Origin: Aquirufa ecclesiirivi
GTDB taxonomy: Bacteria > Bacteroidota > Bacteroidia > Cytophagales > Spirosomataceae
Direction: 5' to 3'
Assembly: GCF_011250515.1 (NCBI RefSeq)
Contig: NZ_JAANOP010000004.1
Location: forward strand, 62,001-126,000
Length of the DNA stretch: 64,000 nt
This document shows, in pieces, positions 7,659 through 17,020 of this stretch (position 1 is its first letter; each line of letters starts with the position of its first letter). Position numbers and translations under genes: made by a program. The notes under the pieces were generated by a model that was not told where the DNA came from, searched no databases, and saw nothing but the letters and a program-made list of their open reading frames with translations.

Positions 7659-8519
7659 ATGTATATGCCCATTTTAGCTGCTGATTTAGTACGCCAAGTG
7701 AAGTCAGCCATTCAATCCTTATATTTTGTACAAGAAGTAGAAGCAATTGCTTATTTATTGGTGGAAATGAGTACGGGTGCCACACGCATGGATTGTCATC
7801 TTGGTAAAGAAGTGGAACAGCCGAAGGATTGGGAACAAGTGTTGGCTAGATTGGCCACACATGAACCTTGGCAATATGTACTCGGGAAAGGCTGGTTTCG
7901 AGACCGTATTTTTGGATTAAATCCACATACGTTGATTCCAAGGCCTGAAACGGAGGAATTAGTGGATTTGGTTTTGGGAAAAATAACTCCTAATAAGACC
8001 ACCTGTAAGGTTTTAGATGTAGGCACTGGCTCAGGTTGCATTGCAATTTCCATAGCATTGGAAGCTCTGCAAGCCCAGGTGTCGGCTTGGGAAATATCTC
8101 CTGAAGCCCAAACGCAAGCGATGCAGAATGCAACATCTCTTGGAGCAAAGGTCTCCATCGAATTACAAGATGTATTTCAATGGTCTGCTCGCAGCAATTC
8201 TGAAACATGGGATATCATTGTTTCTAATCCTCCTTATGTGATGTTTCAAGAAGCATCTCAAATGGATAAGCATGTGACTGATTTTGAACCGGGTTTAGCT
8301 TTGTTTGTTCCGGATGCGAATCCTTTGATTTTTTATCAGGTATTGGAAAGTATGTCTTCCAAGCATCTCAAACAGGATGGATGGATCATGTTAGAGATTA
8401 ATCAAGCATTGGGTCAGGAAACGAAAGCTCTATTTTCAACTAATCGATGGAAAAACGTGGAATTGAAACAAGATTTTCATGGGAAAGATCGTTTTGTCAT
8501 TGCCCAGAGGGACATTTAA
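7659..8519 (+). CDS. prmC: Peptide chain release factor N5-glutamine methyltransferase
   Basis: A 286-residue PrmC (HemK), which methylates the Gln of the GGQ motif of release factors with S-adenosylmethionine. The N-terminal helical domain is followed by LIPRPETEELV (about 92-102), the SAM-binding motif DVGTGSGCIA (120-129) and the catalytic NPPY (190-193). Length matches the family. A second ATG two codons downstream is equally possible. It is transcribed rightward, divergent from the oxidoreductase operon. The lemA gene follows but has its own promoter-like sequence. Confidence 0.95.
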   Translation: MYMPILAADLVRQVKSAIQSLYFVQEVEAIAYLLVEMSTGATRMDCHLGKEVEQPKDWEQVLARLATHEPWQYVLGKGWFRDRIFGLNPHTLIPRPETEELVDLVLGKITPNKTTCKVLDVGTGSGCIAISIALEALQAQVSAWEISPEAQTQAMQNATSLGAKVSIELQDVFQWSARSNSETWDIIVSNPPYVMFQEASQMDKHVTDFEPGLALFVPDANPLIFYQVLESMSSKHLKQDGWIMLEINQALGQETKALFSTNRWKNVELKQDFHGKDRFVIAQRDI

Positions 8520-8584
8520 ATAAGGAATCTTACATTTGTCAGGAAAATGGAACATTTATCCTTTAAAAAGCATTTTAATGGAAA

Positions 8585-8619
8585 TTTGCAAAGGACAGAT
8601 GTTAATTTGTATACCTTTG
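8585..8619 (+). promoter_or_regulatory. Bacteroidota-type promoter of lemA
   Basis: TACCTTTG at 8612-8619 matches the -7 box TAnnTTTG, and TTTG at 8585-8588 lies 23 bp upstream, at the long end of accepted spacing. Transcription would start about 25 nt before the lemA ATG at 8650. Confidence 0.55.
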
Positions 8620-8649
8620 CAGAGCAAAATTTTTAAAACAATATCAACA

Positions 8650-9243
8650 ATGAACAGAAAACTTTGGATTGCTTTGGGCGTCATTGCTCTTGTGATTTTT
8701 TGGGGAGTCGGAGTGCGTAATGGATTAGCTACTAGTGACCAAGAAGTAAAAGGGTCATGGGCTAATGTACAGTCAGCATATCAGCGTCGTGCTGATTTGA
8801 TTCCTAATTTGGTTAAGACCGTACAAGGGGTTGCGAATTTTGAGAAATCAACCTTGACAGACGTGATTCAAGCACGTGCTAGTGCTACTCAAATGAAATT
8901 GGATGCTAAGGATTTGAGTCCTGAGAATATGCAGAAATACCAAGCCGCTCAATCCTCTTTGGGTGGAGCTTTGTCTCGTTTGATGGTGGTTGCTGAAAAT
9001 TATCCTCAGTTGAAGGCCACAGAGAATTTCTCAGAGTTACAAGCACAGTTGGAAGGAACAGAAAACCGCATTAAAGAAGAAAGAGATCGTTTCAATGAAT
9101 CGGTTAAATCTTACAATAGCAAAGTAGTTACTTTCCCCAATAATCTAATTGCTTCATTCTCTGGATTTACTGAAAAAGGATTTTTCCAAGCAGAAGCTGG
9201 TGCAGAAAAAGCTCCAGAAGTTAATTTTGACGAGAAGAAATAA
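8650..9243 (+). CDS. lemA: LemA family protein
   Basis: A 197-residue LemA-family membrane protein. One N-terminal transmembrane helix (LWIALGVIALVIFWGVGV) precedes the family core NGLATSDQEVKGSWANVQSA and QRRADLIPNLVKTVQGVA. The remainder is a helical bundle (TENRIKEERDRFNESVKSYN). I start at the ATG at 8650; the frame is open upstream to 8536, but the promoter-like sequence at 8585-8619 and the membrane helix placement argue for the inner start. LemA has no settled function, though it is regularly found with TPM-domain proteins, as here. The next gene starts 2 bp after the stop. Confidence 0.92.
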   Translation: MNRKLWIALGVIALVIFWGVGVRNGLATSDQEVKGSWANVQSAYQRRADLIPNLVKTVQGVANFEKSTLTDVIQARASATQMKLDAKDLSPENMQKYQAAQSSLGGALSRLMVVAENYPQLKATENFSELQAQLEGTENRIKEERDRFNESVKSYNSKVVTFPNNLIASFSGFTEKGFFQAEAGAEKAPEVNFDEKK

Positions 9244-9245
9244 GG

Positions 9246-9671
9246 ATGCACATTAGCCAGGAACAGCAAGCTGAGATTATTCAAGCCATTAAAGAAGCTG
9301 AATTAGGAACTTCTGGTGAAATTCGTGTGCATATTGAGAGTCATTGTGAAGGGCACCCGATCGAACGATCGAAGGTGCTCTTTTTTCAATTAGGTATGAA
9401 TCAAACCGATTTACAAAATGGGGTTTTGGTTTATCTAGCCATTAAAGATCGTAAATATGCCATTATCGGGGATAAAGGGATAGATGCCCAAGTATCCCCT
9501 GAATTTTGGGAAACAATACGCGATGAAATGAGGCCATATTTGGCAAAGAATGAAATAGGAGCAGGATTAGCTTGGGGTGTTCGTCGCATCGGCGAAGTAT
9601 TAACCAACAGTTTTCCTTACCAAAAAGACGATATCAATGAGCTCACGGATGAGTTGTCCTTTGGGGCTTAA
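9246..9671 (+). CDS. TPM-domain protein, cytoplasmic form
   Basis: A 141-residue protein made of a single TPM domain (TPM_phosphatase family). Features are the SGEIRVHIES strand near residue 23, the QNGVLVYLAIKDRKYAI segment near 57-73, and GDKGIDAQV followed by a GAGLAWGVRRIGEVL helix. There is no signal peptide or membrane segment. It is second in the lemA operon and overlaps the next, exported TPM gene. Some plant and eukaryotic TPM proteins have phosphatase activity; activity for bacterial members is not established. Confidence 0.85.
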   Translation: MHISQEQQAEIIQAIKEAELGTSGEIRVHIESHCEGHPIERSKVLFFQLGMNQTDLQNGVLVYLAIKDRKYAIIGDKGIDAQVSPEFWETIRDEMRPYLAKNEIGAGLAWGVRRIGEVLTNSFPYQKDDINELTDELSFGA

Positions 9672-10437
9672 AATTATACGTTTATGTATCTTGGGCTTGG
9701 CTTTGTTAAGCCTGTCTATGCCTTTGCTTTGGGCACAATCGGGCATTCCCGAAAAGCCAAGCGGCTATGTGGTCGATTTGTCCAATAAATTAAGTCCAGA
9801 AGAAAAACAAAACTTAGAACAGAAATTGAGGGGCTATGCCGATAGCACCTCTACTCAATTGGAAATAGTCATTGTCCCTACAACTGGCAATACCGATCCT
9901 TACGATTATGCCATGGAAATTGGAAAATCTTGGGGTGTAGGCCAAGAGGGGAAAAACAATGGTTTAGTCTTATTGATTACATCAGAAACCCGTAAAATTA
10001 GGATTGTTACGGGTAGAGGTTTAGAATCTGTCTTACCAGATGCTACTTGTAAACGTATTATCAACCGAATATTGAAGCCTGCATTAAAGCAAGGGGATTA
10101 TTATGGGGGTATCGATGCGGCCACCACGGAAATGATGCAGCGGGCGAGTGGTACTTTTCAATCGGAAGGGGATGGAGAAAAACAAGATGGAATACCTCTA
10201 GTATTCATTATTGTGCTAGTATTTATTATCATCACCATCATTCGGGCCATCAAAAATAGAGGTGGTGGTTCTGGTCCAGGCTCCACTGGCGGTGGCGGGA
10301 TGTTTTTCCCACCTATTTTCTTAGGAGGTGGACATTCAGGTCGAGGCTTTGGTGGAAATGGAGGCGGAGGCGGTTTTGACTTTGGTGGATTTGGTGGAGG
10401 TGATTTTGGTGGAGGAGGAGCAGGAGGAGATTTTTAA
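9637..10437 (+). CDS. TPM-domain membrane protein with glycine-rich tail (YgcG-like)
   Basis: A 266-residue protein: signal peptide ([17 protein letters not shown]), TPM domain about residues 35-175 ([40 protein letters not shown]), a membrane helix ([17 protein letters not shown]), then a glycine-rich C-terminus ending GGAGGDF. This is the YgcG-type layout. The first ATG (9637) overlaps the previous gene by 35 bp; an ATG at 9649 would shorten that. The lemA-TPM-TPM order suggests a membrane-associated complex, function unknown. Confidence 0.87.
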   Translation: MSSRMSCPLGLKIIRLCILGLALLSLSMPLLWAQSGIPEKPSGYVVDLSNKLSPEEKQNLEQKLRGYADSTSTQLEIVIVPTTGNTDPYDYAMEIGKSWGVGQEGKNNGLVLLITSETRKIRIVTGRGLESVLPDATCKRIINRILKPALKQGDYYGGIDAATTEMMQRASGTFQSEGDGEKQDGIPLVFIIVLVFIIITIIRAIKNRGGGSGPGSTGGGGMFFPPIFLGGGHSGRGFGGNGGGGGFDFGGFGGGDFGGGGAGGDF

Positions 10438-10451
10438 AAGAAGAATTTATT

Positions 10452-11036
10452 ATGGTACAACAAATAATACAAAATTCATTGGCAGAATCACAGTCGGTAT
10501 TAGATCGATTTGTGAATAATCCCAAACAAATACAGGCCATTGAAGCAGCAGCACAAGTATTGGTGGATGCGCTAAAAAATGGACATAAAATTATTTCTTG
10601 TGGAAATGGTGGGAGTCATTGTGATGCCATGCATTTTGCTGAAGAACTTTCAGGACGTTACCGTGAAAACCGTCCAGCTTTGGCGGCTATGGCGATTTCA
10701 GACCCATCGCACATCACTTGTGTGAGTAATGATTTTGGCTATAACTATGTTTTTTCGCGTTTCATTGAAGGCTTAGGACAGGAGGGCGATGTGTTAGTTG
10801 GAATTTCTACCAGTGGTAATTCAGCCAGTATCATCGAGGCTGTTGCTGCCGCAAAACAAAAGGGAATGAAAGTCGTCTTACTAACAGGTAAAGATGGTGG
10901 TAAATTAGCTAATTTGGGTGATGCTGAAATACGGGTTGAGCATGAAGGTTTTGCAGACCGTATTCAAGAAATTCACATCAAGGTGATACATATTATGATA
11001 CAATTGGTGGAGTTTCAAATTTTTGGTCGACAATAG
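10452..11036 (+). CDS. gmhA: Phosphoheptose isomerase
   Basis: A 194-residue SIS-domain enzyme that converts sedoheptulose 7-phosphate to D-glycero-manno-heptose 7-phosphate for lipopolysaccharide core heptose. Signatures are [20 protein letters not shown] with likely zinc ligands His61 and Glu65, and the sugar phosphate loop STSGNS (119-124). Length is typical for GmhA. It starts 15 bp after the TPM gene, so it may be co-transcribed although the functions are unrelated. No other heptose-pathway gene is in the window. Confidence 0.93.
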   Translation: MVQQIIQNSLAESQSVLDRFVNNPKQIQAIEAAAQVLVDALKNGHKIISCGNGGSHCDAMHFAEELSGRYRENRPALAAMAISDPSHITCVSNDFGYNYVFSRFIEGLGQEGDVLVGISTSGNSASIIEAVAAAKQKGMKVVLLTGKDGGKLANLGDAEIRVEHEGFADRIQEIHIKVIHIMIQLVEFQIFGRQ

Positions 11037-11052
11037 AAAGCATGTTTAATGC

Positions 11053-11088
11053 ATAAAGCCTTAGATAATCCAATCTAAGGCTTTATTT
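11053..11088 (+). terminator. Terminator after gmhA
   Basis: AAAGCCTTAGAT and ATCTAAGGCTTT form a 12-bp stem with a short loop, followed on the plus strand by ATTTTGTT. It begins 17 bp after the gmhA stop. Confidence 0.75.
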
Positions 11089-11114
11089 TGTTAAAGAATT
11101 TCTCTGTTATCCAT

Positions 11115-11146
11115 AAAAAAGCCCCTGTTGTAACAGAGGCTTTTTG
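11115..11146. terminator. Bidirectional terminator between gmhA and ftsA
   Basis: AAAAAGCC(CC)TGTT and AACAGAGGCTTTTT form a stem with A and T tracts on either side, 17 bp beyond the ftsA stop on the minus strand. It should end the murD-ftsA operon, confirming that ftsZ is not its next gene. Confidence 0.75.
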
Positions 11147-11162
11147 TGGTAGTCAAAAATTT

Positions 11163-12488
11163 CTAGTATTCTCCTTCAGCTTCATTACTTCCCATAAGGA
11201 CATCCACTACGCGTGAGAAAATGTTTTTAATACCGGGTTTATCTTTACCGCCTTTTCCTGATTCCCCACTAGACTCTCCAATAGTGGTTGGTTCATAATC
11301 TTCCGTAGGAATAGCTTGATCTAATTGTTCATAATATACCTGAACTAAGCCTATCGCCGTTGCGAAGGAAGGATCATGGATTTCTTCAGAAGCTTGTGAA
11401 TTTTGAACGACCATAGGAACACCGACACGGCATTCTAAGTCTGTTATTTTTTGGAAAAGTTCGGCGATGTCAGGTAATTGTGCAGCACCACCACAAAGTA
11501 CGATACCACTTTTGAAGGATTGAGGGTCACCAATTTTACTGATTTCAGCTAATATTTTTGCCGCTAATTCTTTCAATCGCTCTTCCACAATGATGGCCAA
11601 GTTTTTTACAGATACCGGTGTAGGTTTACGACCTGCAATGCCTGGAATCATGACGACTTCATTGATATCAATCAATTTACTGATAGCAGAGCCAAAGGTG
11701 GTTTTTAATGCTTCTGCATTCTCAAGCGAAACATTTAAACCAATTCGGATATCTTCAGTGATGCGATCTCCACCCCAGTTTAACACACTGGCTTGAACCA
11801 ATACTTTGTTTTGGTACACGCTGATTTCTGTCGTTCCACTTCCTATATCGACTAAAACAACGCCTTCTTCTTTTTCTTCAGGGCTCAAAACTGCCGTAGA
11901 AGCGGCAATCGGACTGAAATATACATTTCCCTTTTTGATATGATCAGACTCGGCAGCTACTAAGCATTGTACCAGCAAAGCATATTTATCAGGATTAGCT
12001 GTGACTACCATAAAATCGGCTTGGATTTTTTGTCCAATTTGACCTACCGGGTCGGTAGTCGTGGGTAAATTATCAACTTTAAAACCAATTGGAAGAGTGT
12101 GCAATAAACATGGATTCTTTTCTAAAACAGGTTTTTTGGCTTCTTCAATCAGTGCATGTATTTCTTGGATGGAAACGGCTTCTCTCGGGTTTTTGCGAAT
12201 TTTGATGCTCGTATAAGGCTGCACATTAATGTGACTACCAGATAAATTCGAGGAGAAATAATAATCGGTATTTTTACCTTCTAGGGCTCCAGAAATCTTT
12301 TTTAAGGCTTCTGCAATGGCTGCAGAGGTTTTATTGATGTTAACAATTTCACCACGTAAAATATGTCCAACTGTATTGGCTTTACCAGAGGCTATGATCT
12401 CTAATTTTCCAGAGGCATTTTGTCTGCCAGCTACAGCTCTAACGAAGGAGCTACCAATGTCCAATCCGATGATTAAATCGTTCCGCAT
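11163..12488 (-). CDS. ftsA: Cell division protein FtsA
   Basis: A 441-residue actin-like ATPase that anchors FtsZ to the membrane. The phosphate-1 motif is IIGLDIGSSFVRAVAG at the N-terminus, phosphate-2 is VVLVDIGSGTTEISVYQ near residue 215, and the adenosine motif SGIVLCGGAAQLPDI is near 330. The C-terminus has a charged Gly/Ser-rich linker and a short amphipathic end (IKNIFSRVVDVLMG), likely the membrane-targeting helix. It is the last gene of the murD operon, 66 bp after ftsQ. The usual next gene ftsZ is absent; terminators follow instead. Confidence 0.95.
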   Translation of the reverse strand: MRNDLIIGLDIGSSFVRAVAGRQNASGKLEIIASGKANTVGHILRGEIVNINKTSAAIAEALKKISGALEGKNTDYYFSSNLSGSHINVQPYTSIKIRKNPREAVSIQEIHALIEEAKKPVLEKNPCLLHTLPIGFKVDNLPTTTDPVGQIGQKIQADFMVVTANPDKYALLVQCLVAAESDHIKKGNVYFSPIAASTAVLSPEEKEEGVVLVDIGSGTTEISVYQNKVLVQASVLNWGGDRITEDIRIGLNVSLENAEALKTTFGSAISKLIDINEVVMIPGIAGRKPTPVSVKNLAIIVEERLKELAAKILAEISKIGDPQSFKSGIVLCGGAAQLPDIAELFQKITDLECRVGVPMVVQNSQASEEIHDPSFATAIGLVQVYYEQLDQAIPTEDYEPTTIGESSGESGKGGKDKPGIKNIFSRVVDVLMGSNEAEGEY

Positions 12489-12554
12489 AATTTGTTATTG
12501 AAGATTACTCAAGCCTACAAGGAAGCCATAAAGGTTTAAAAATAGCTATTTTGC

Positions 12555-13346
12555 CTAATAATCGCAAATAACCTGATTCTTATATTTTAAGCGTACCCAG
12601 CGATACGTATTCCAACCTTTATTCGGGATAATTTTCTTATAAAATAGGGCCAATTTTTTAAATTTTGTGTCAATGTTGATCGGTAATCCAAAGTCGACCC
12701 GCGTGATACCCAAGGTAGGAATCATCACCACTCCACCATCTTCGGCTACTTCCAATTGAGATATTTGGGCTCTCCAAAATTCATTACTATTGATGTATTC
12801 AAATAGTTCAATCAGATGTTTCCCCTTGACATCACTAAGATTTTTACGGTTCTTCTTAAAAAATGCACCAGAAACCACCAAGATTCTTGGTGTGAAAAGG
12901 GGGCTTGTACCAATGAATTTGCCATCTTGAGTAACGTATTGATCGCTCAGATTAGACTCACCTACCGTATTTCTCAGAATCCGGGCAATGGGACTATATT
13001 CCTTTACAGAAATGATGATTTTGCCCGAAAAATCATAATGAGCTTCACAAGATTTTACCAAGGGGATACGTTTGACACGCTCTTCCATTTGGTGCAAGGA
13101 AATATTTTGTAAGTATTTACTGACATAATACCGAGTTCCTTGTTCGGTGACTACCTGGTTGATGTCCTTTTTCCCAAGAAGTGGTCTTTCATTTTCAGAA
13201 TCTAGTTTGACAACGATCCCCGTGCATTTGATATCATGATAAGAGAGATCCGAATAAATAACGGCTGCAATCCCCATGCCCAACAAGATGATTAAGCTGA
13301 TTAATCGTTTGATTAGTGCCCACTTACTTGTGTTGATTAGAGCCAT
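12555..13346 (-). CDS. ftsQ: Cell division protein FtsQ
   Basis: A 263-residue bitopic divisome protein. After a short cytoplasmic N-terminus, one transmembrane helix (LISLIILLGMGIAAVIY) leads to the periplasmic part. POTRA-like segment: IKCTGIVVKLDSE through LHQMEERVKRIPLVKSCEAH (about 38-105), then a beta domain (KIIISVKEYSPIARIL, then VTQDGKFI). FtsQ is poorly conserved in sequence; assignment relies on topology, the VxxY/SPIARI pattern and the position between murC and ftsA. It starts 20 bp after murC. Confidence 0.9.
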   Translation of the reverse strand: MALINTSKWALIKRLISLIILLGMGIAAVIYSDLSYHDIKCTGIVVKLDSENERPLLGKKDINQVVTEQGTRYYVSKYLQNISLHQMEERVKRIPLVKSCEAHYDFSGKIIISVKEYSPIARILRNTVGESNLSDQYVTQDGKFIGTSPLFTPRILVVSGAFFKKNRKNLSDVKGKHLIELFEYINSNEFWRAQISQLEVAEDGGVVMIPTLGITRVDFGLPINIDTKFKKLALFYKKIIPNKGWNTYRWVRLKYKNQVICDY

Positions 13347-13366
13347 GTAATGTATTTTGTTTTAAT

Positions 13367-14743
13367 TTATTGTAGTGAGCCTTTTAAATCGGATAAAAGT
13401 AGGTCAATATCTCCTGCTCCCATCGTTACCAATAATCGAGGTTTTTGCTCTTGAATCGCAAGTTTTAAATCTTCCTTACTTATACATTGTTTCTTTTCTA
13501 AGTTAATTAATTCCAATAGTTTTTCAGAACTGACACCTGGAATAGCTAACTCCCTAGCTGGATAAATATCTAGCAAATATAATTCATCTGCCAAAGAAAG
13601 GCTTTGTGCAAAATCAGCTAAAAAATCCCTCGTTCTAGAAAATAAGTGGGGTTGGAAAACGGCCACAATTTTTTCATTGGGGTATAAGGCTCTGACTGAA
13701 TTTAAGCAAGCCGCAATTTCCGTTGGATGATGCGCATAATCATCAATCATGACATGTTCATCCGTCTCCACATGGTACTCAAATCTTCGTTTAACCCCCA
13801 AGAAGCTTGCAATTCCCTCTTTGATCTCTTCCCCTGTTAAACCTACTTGCATAGCTAAAGCTGCAGCAGCCAAGGCATTTTCGATGTTATGAAATCCTGG
13901 AATGCGCATAGGAATATCCTTGATTTCACCTTCAGGATAAAGCATATCAAAGACCATTCGGTGGTTTTGAATACGGATATTAACTGCCTGGAAATCACCT
14001 GATTCTATACCAAAAGTGGCTTTTTTGTGGTTGGAACTTAAATCTAATCCTACTTTTTGAATAAAAAAGCCTTTGTCTTGAATTTGACTGACAAATAATT
14101 GAAAGGATTCAAGCACTTGTTCGGAAGCTCCATAAATATCCAAATGGTCGGCATCTGTGGAGGTAACCACCGCCGCATAGGGATGTAAAGTTAAAAATGA
14201 ACGATCATATTCATCGGCTTCTACCACACAAATAATGTTATCTTTTTCCTTATTTGGAATAAAGTTGGTGCCATAATTTTGTGTAATACCCCCTAGAAAA
14301 GCCGTTACATTTTTGTTGGCATGTATCAATAAATGCGTCAATAGGGAAGATGTCGTTGTTTTTCCATGAGTTCCCGCTACGGCTAAAGTAGGGATTTGCT
14401 CCGTGATCCAACCTAATATTTCAGATCTTTTATACAAAGGAATACCCAAATCTAGTAGATAGTTTTTCTCTACATGATTCGCTGGAATAGCTGGCGTATA
14501 AATGAATAAACTATGGGCTGCATCGGCTAAAATGTTGCTTGGGATGCAGGTAATATCATCGGTATAATGAATTTGCATGCCTTCCTGACTTAAGGTTTTA
14601 GTCAGTGGGCTTTCTGTTTTATCGTAACCAGCCACAGGAAAACCATTGTGTAAAAACCAACGGGCTATGGCCGACATACCAATTCCTCCTATACCTAGGA
14701 AGTACACATATTTTAAATCTTTCAGTTGAATATTACTTTTCAT
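13367..14743 (-). CDS. murC: UDP-N-acetylmuramate--L-alanine ligase
   Basis: A 458-residue Mur ligase adding L-Ala to UDP-MurNAc. The N-terminal Rossmann motif is FLGIGGIGMSAIARW, the ATP-binding loop is AVAGTHGKTTTSSLL near residue 117, followed by EADEYDRSFLTLHP and the DDYAHHPTEI motif near 333 that is specific for MurC. Length matches the family. It overlaps murG by 11 nt, indicating tight coupling within the operon. Confidence 0.97.
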   Translation of the reverse strand: MKSNIQLKDLKYVYFLGIGGIGMSAIARWFLHNGFPVAGYDKTESPLTKTLSQEGMQIHYTDDITCIPSNILADAAHSLFIYTPAIPANHVEKNYLLDLGIPLYKRSEILGWITEQIPTLAVAGTHGKTTTSSLLTHLLIHANKNVTAFLGGITQNYGTNFIPNKEKDNIICVVEADEYDRSFLTLHPYAAVVTSTDADHLDIYGASEQVLESFQLFVSQIQDKGFFIQKVGLDLSSNHKKATFGIESGDFQAVNIRIQNHRMVFDMLYPEGEIKDIPMRIPGFHNIENALAAAALAMQVGLTGEEIKEGIASFLGVKRRFEYHVETDEHVMIDDYAHHPTEIAACLNSVRALYPNEKIVAVFQPHLFSRTRDFLADFAQSLSLADELYLLDIYPARELAIPGVSSEKLLELINLEKKQCISKEDLKLAIQEQKPRLLVTMGAGDIDLLLSDLKGSLQ

Positions 14744-15845
14744 GCAGGGTCAACAAGGCTAGAATGTTGGTGGCTATATCGTGTGCGGCTGATGGTTTGG
14801 CCATGGATTTACTTTGTTTTTCTATTTGAGCCAGGAGCTCTTTGTTTTGAAGGCATGTAATAGCCTCATGAACCAGGGAGTTTTTTGCCTCAACATCTTT
14901 GACCAAAATAGCAGCTCCTTCGCTAACTAAACTTTGGGCATTTTGGGTTTGATGGTCCTCTGCCGCACTAGGTAGAGGAACTAAAATACTGGCTTTCCCC
15001 ACTAAACAGATTTCAGAAACAGACAAGGCTCCGGCTCTAGAAATGACTAAATCTGCGGCCGCATAAGCTAAATCCATTTCATAAATGAAGGCTGAAACAT
15101 AAGCATGTAGGTCAGTTTGACTTTGAGCAGAAGCTTGCGCTTCTTTCTCAAAGGGAATACCAGTCTGCCAAATGATTTGCACCTGAGAATTGGACAATGT
15201 CTCCAGTCCTGCCTGAATAGCCAAATTGATGGTTCTTGCCCCTTGGCTGCCTCCAATGATTAAAATGCATGGCTTGTTGGGCTGTAAACCAAAATGCACC
15301 ATGGCTTTTTCTTTTTTACCAGCTTGATCAATAAGGTCTTTTCGTACGGGATTACCTAAATATTGGATTTTTTCTTTTGGGAAGAATTTTTCCATGTTGG
15401 GGTAGGCCACAAATATGCGCTGAGCTTTGGAAGCTAAAAACTTATTGGTGATACCTGCAAATGAATTTTGTTCTTGGATCACATAGGGAATCCCTTTTAT
15501 CCAAGCAGCCAATAACATGGGTCCGGAGGCATAGCCACCCACACCTACCGCCATATCAGGTTCAAATTCTTTCAAAATAGCCAAGGCCTTGGTTAGACTT
15601 TTGATTAATTTGAAAGGAAACAATACGTTTTTCATCATGTGTTGTCGATTAATCCCCACAATGGGTAAACCCACAATCTTAAAGCCCGCTTTGGGTACTT
15701 TTTCCATTTCCATTTTGCCTTCTGCCCCCACAAATAGAAATTCACAACGAGGTACTATTTCTTGTATGGCAGAAGCAATGGCAATGGCTGGATAGATATG
15801 TCCGCCAGTACCCCCTCCTGAAATGATGATTCTTTTTGGTTTCAC
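14733..15845 (-). CDS. murG: UDP-GlcNAc:lipid I GlcNAc transferase
   Basis: A 370-residue GT28 enzyme making lipid II at the inner face of the membrane. Signatures are ISGGGTGGHIYPAIAIA at the N-terminus, the second glycine loop GVGGYASGPM, and IIGGSQGARTIN near residue 195, with SRAGALSVSEI near 265 and PSAAEDHQTQNA. The start codon is GTG (15843-15845), overlapping the ftsW stop by one base; no ATG fits the conserved N-terminus. Confidence 0.97.
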   Translation of the reverse strand: MKPKRIIISGGGTGGHIYPAIAIASAIQEIVPRCEFLFVGAEGKMEMEKVPKAGFKIVGLPIVGINRQHMMKNVLFPFKLIKSLTKALAILKEFEPDMAVGVGGYASGPMLLAAWIKGIPYVIQEQNSFAGITNKFLASKAQRIFVAYPNMEKFFPKEKIQYLGNPVRKDLIDQAGKKEKAMVHFGLQPNKPCILIIGGSQGARTINLAIQAGLETLSNSQVQIIWQTGIPFEKEAQASAQSQTDLHAYVSAFIYEMDLAYAAADLVISRAGALSVSEICLVGKASILVPLPSAAEDHQTQNAQSLVSEGAAILVKDVEAKNSLVHEAITCLQNKELLAQIEKQSKSMAKPSAAHDIATNILALLTLHEK

Positions 15846-17020
15846 TAAATAATTGTTTTTAAATCTTTGGTTTCTTGTTCTTTATCCCGACTTACGGATA
15901 AGATAAGTCCAATACTAATGGCTGTAAATATCAAGGAGGTACCACCGGCAGAAACCATGGGCATGGGTTGCCCTGTCACGGGACCAGCACCAACGGCTAC
16001 CAGCATGTTGATGAATGCTTGAAATACGATGGAAAAAGTGAGGCCTGCCGACAGTAATCCCCCAAAAGGTTTACCGCTATGCCGTACGGCATTGGCACCT
16101 CGGTACATGAGCCAAAGGAAAAAGAGCGGGATGAAAATGGCCACAACAATGCCATACTCTTCTACGATGATCGCATAAACAAAATCCGATTCTGCTTGAG
16201 AAAGGAAGTAGCGTTGCTGGCTACGACCAGGGCCTTTAGGACTTAATGCGCCGGTGGCAATGGCATAGTAACTGCGATACAATTGGTAATCCTCATCCTT
16301 TTTATCGACGGATTTACCGTCTTTTTTTCCAACACGATTACTAAAGTTGGCAATCCTGGCTTTAACGGTTTTGGCTCTTTGACCTATTTCTAAGGTAACA
16401 ACTAAACTTGCTAAAATGGCTACTGAGGCTATGATGTAGCCAATTTGCTTCCAAGGTACTCGACCAAAAATCATTAGAATGATACTGGTTAAGAAGATCA
16501 AAATGCTGGTGGAGAAGTTCGATAGCATGATGAGAAAGCAAGTGATTCCAATTTTAATTAATAACCAAAGGAAAAACTGCCAATTATAGGCTTCGGGGTT
16601 GGATTGGCGTGTGGAGAAATCTTTAGCAAGACTCCCAATCAGACACAATTTAGCCATGTCAGAAGGCATGAAAGAGATGGGTCCTATTTCTAGCCAGCGA
16701 CTGGCTCCACCTTTACTTTCACCAAAAACAAAGGCAACAAGAATCAAGATCCAAGAGAACAGTAGGGCTACATGGCTGTATTGAGCAAATTTTAGGTAGT
16801 TCTGTCGTGAAAACCAGGACATCAAAATGAAAGAAAAAATCAAAATCACCATGGATTTGATGAAACTAAAAATGGGGTCCATGGGATTCATCATCACCAT
16901 TCTTCCTTTGGCAGAAAACTGAATCAGTAATCCAAAGGCATTTAGGACAAAGACGATGAACCAAATTTGGTAATCACCAGCGAGTTTAGATTTGATGTAT
17001 TCGGTGATTCTATTTTCCAT
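15845..17020 (-). CDS. ftsW: Lipid II polymerase/flippase-family protein FtsW
   Basis: A 391-residue SEDS-family membrane protein with about ten transmembrane helices, the septal peptidoglycan glycosyltransferase. Recognisable segments are GGASRWLEIGPISFMPSDMA near residue 105, ATGALSPKGPGRSQQRYFLS near 255, ESDFVYAIIVEEYGIV and the C-terminal GQPMPMVSAGGTSLI. A charged cytoplasmic insert (KDGKSVDKKDEDYQ) lies near 233. Position between murD and murG favours FtsW over RodA. Confidence 0.95.
   Translation of the reverse strand: MENRITEYIKSKLAGDYQIWFIVFVLNAFGLLIQFSAKGRMVMMNPMDPIFSFIKSMVILIFSFILMSWFSRQNYLKFAQYSHVALLFSWILILVAFVFGESKGGASRWLEIGPISFMPSDMAKLCLIGSLAKDFSTRQSNPEAYNWQFFLWLLIKIGITCFLIMLSNFSTSILIFLTSIILMIFGRVPWKQIGYIIASVAILASLVVTLEIGQRAKTVKARIANFSNRVGKKDGKSVDKKDEDYQLYRSYYAIATGALSPKGPGRSQQRYFLSQAESDFVYAIIVEEYGIVVAIFIPLFFLWLMYRGANAVRHSGKPFGGLLSAGLTFSIVFQAFINMLVAVGAGPVTGQPMPMVSAGGTSLIFTAISIGLILSVSRDKEQETKDLKTII

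Noticed and set aside
8536-8649. N-terminal extension of LemA
   Set aside because: The open frame continues upstream, but a promoter-like sequence lies within it and the family membrane helix begins at the ATG at 8650.
10313-10540. Frames opposite and alongside the glycine-rich TPM tail
   Set aside because: They arise from GGA/GGT repeats and show low-complexity His/Leu or Glu/Val runs.
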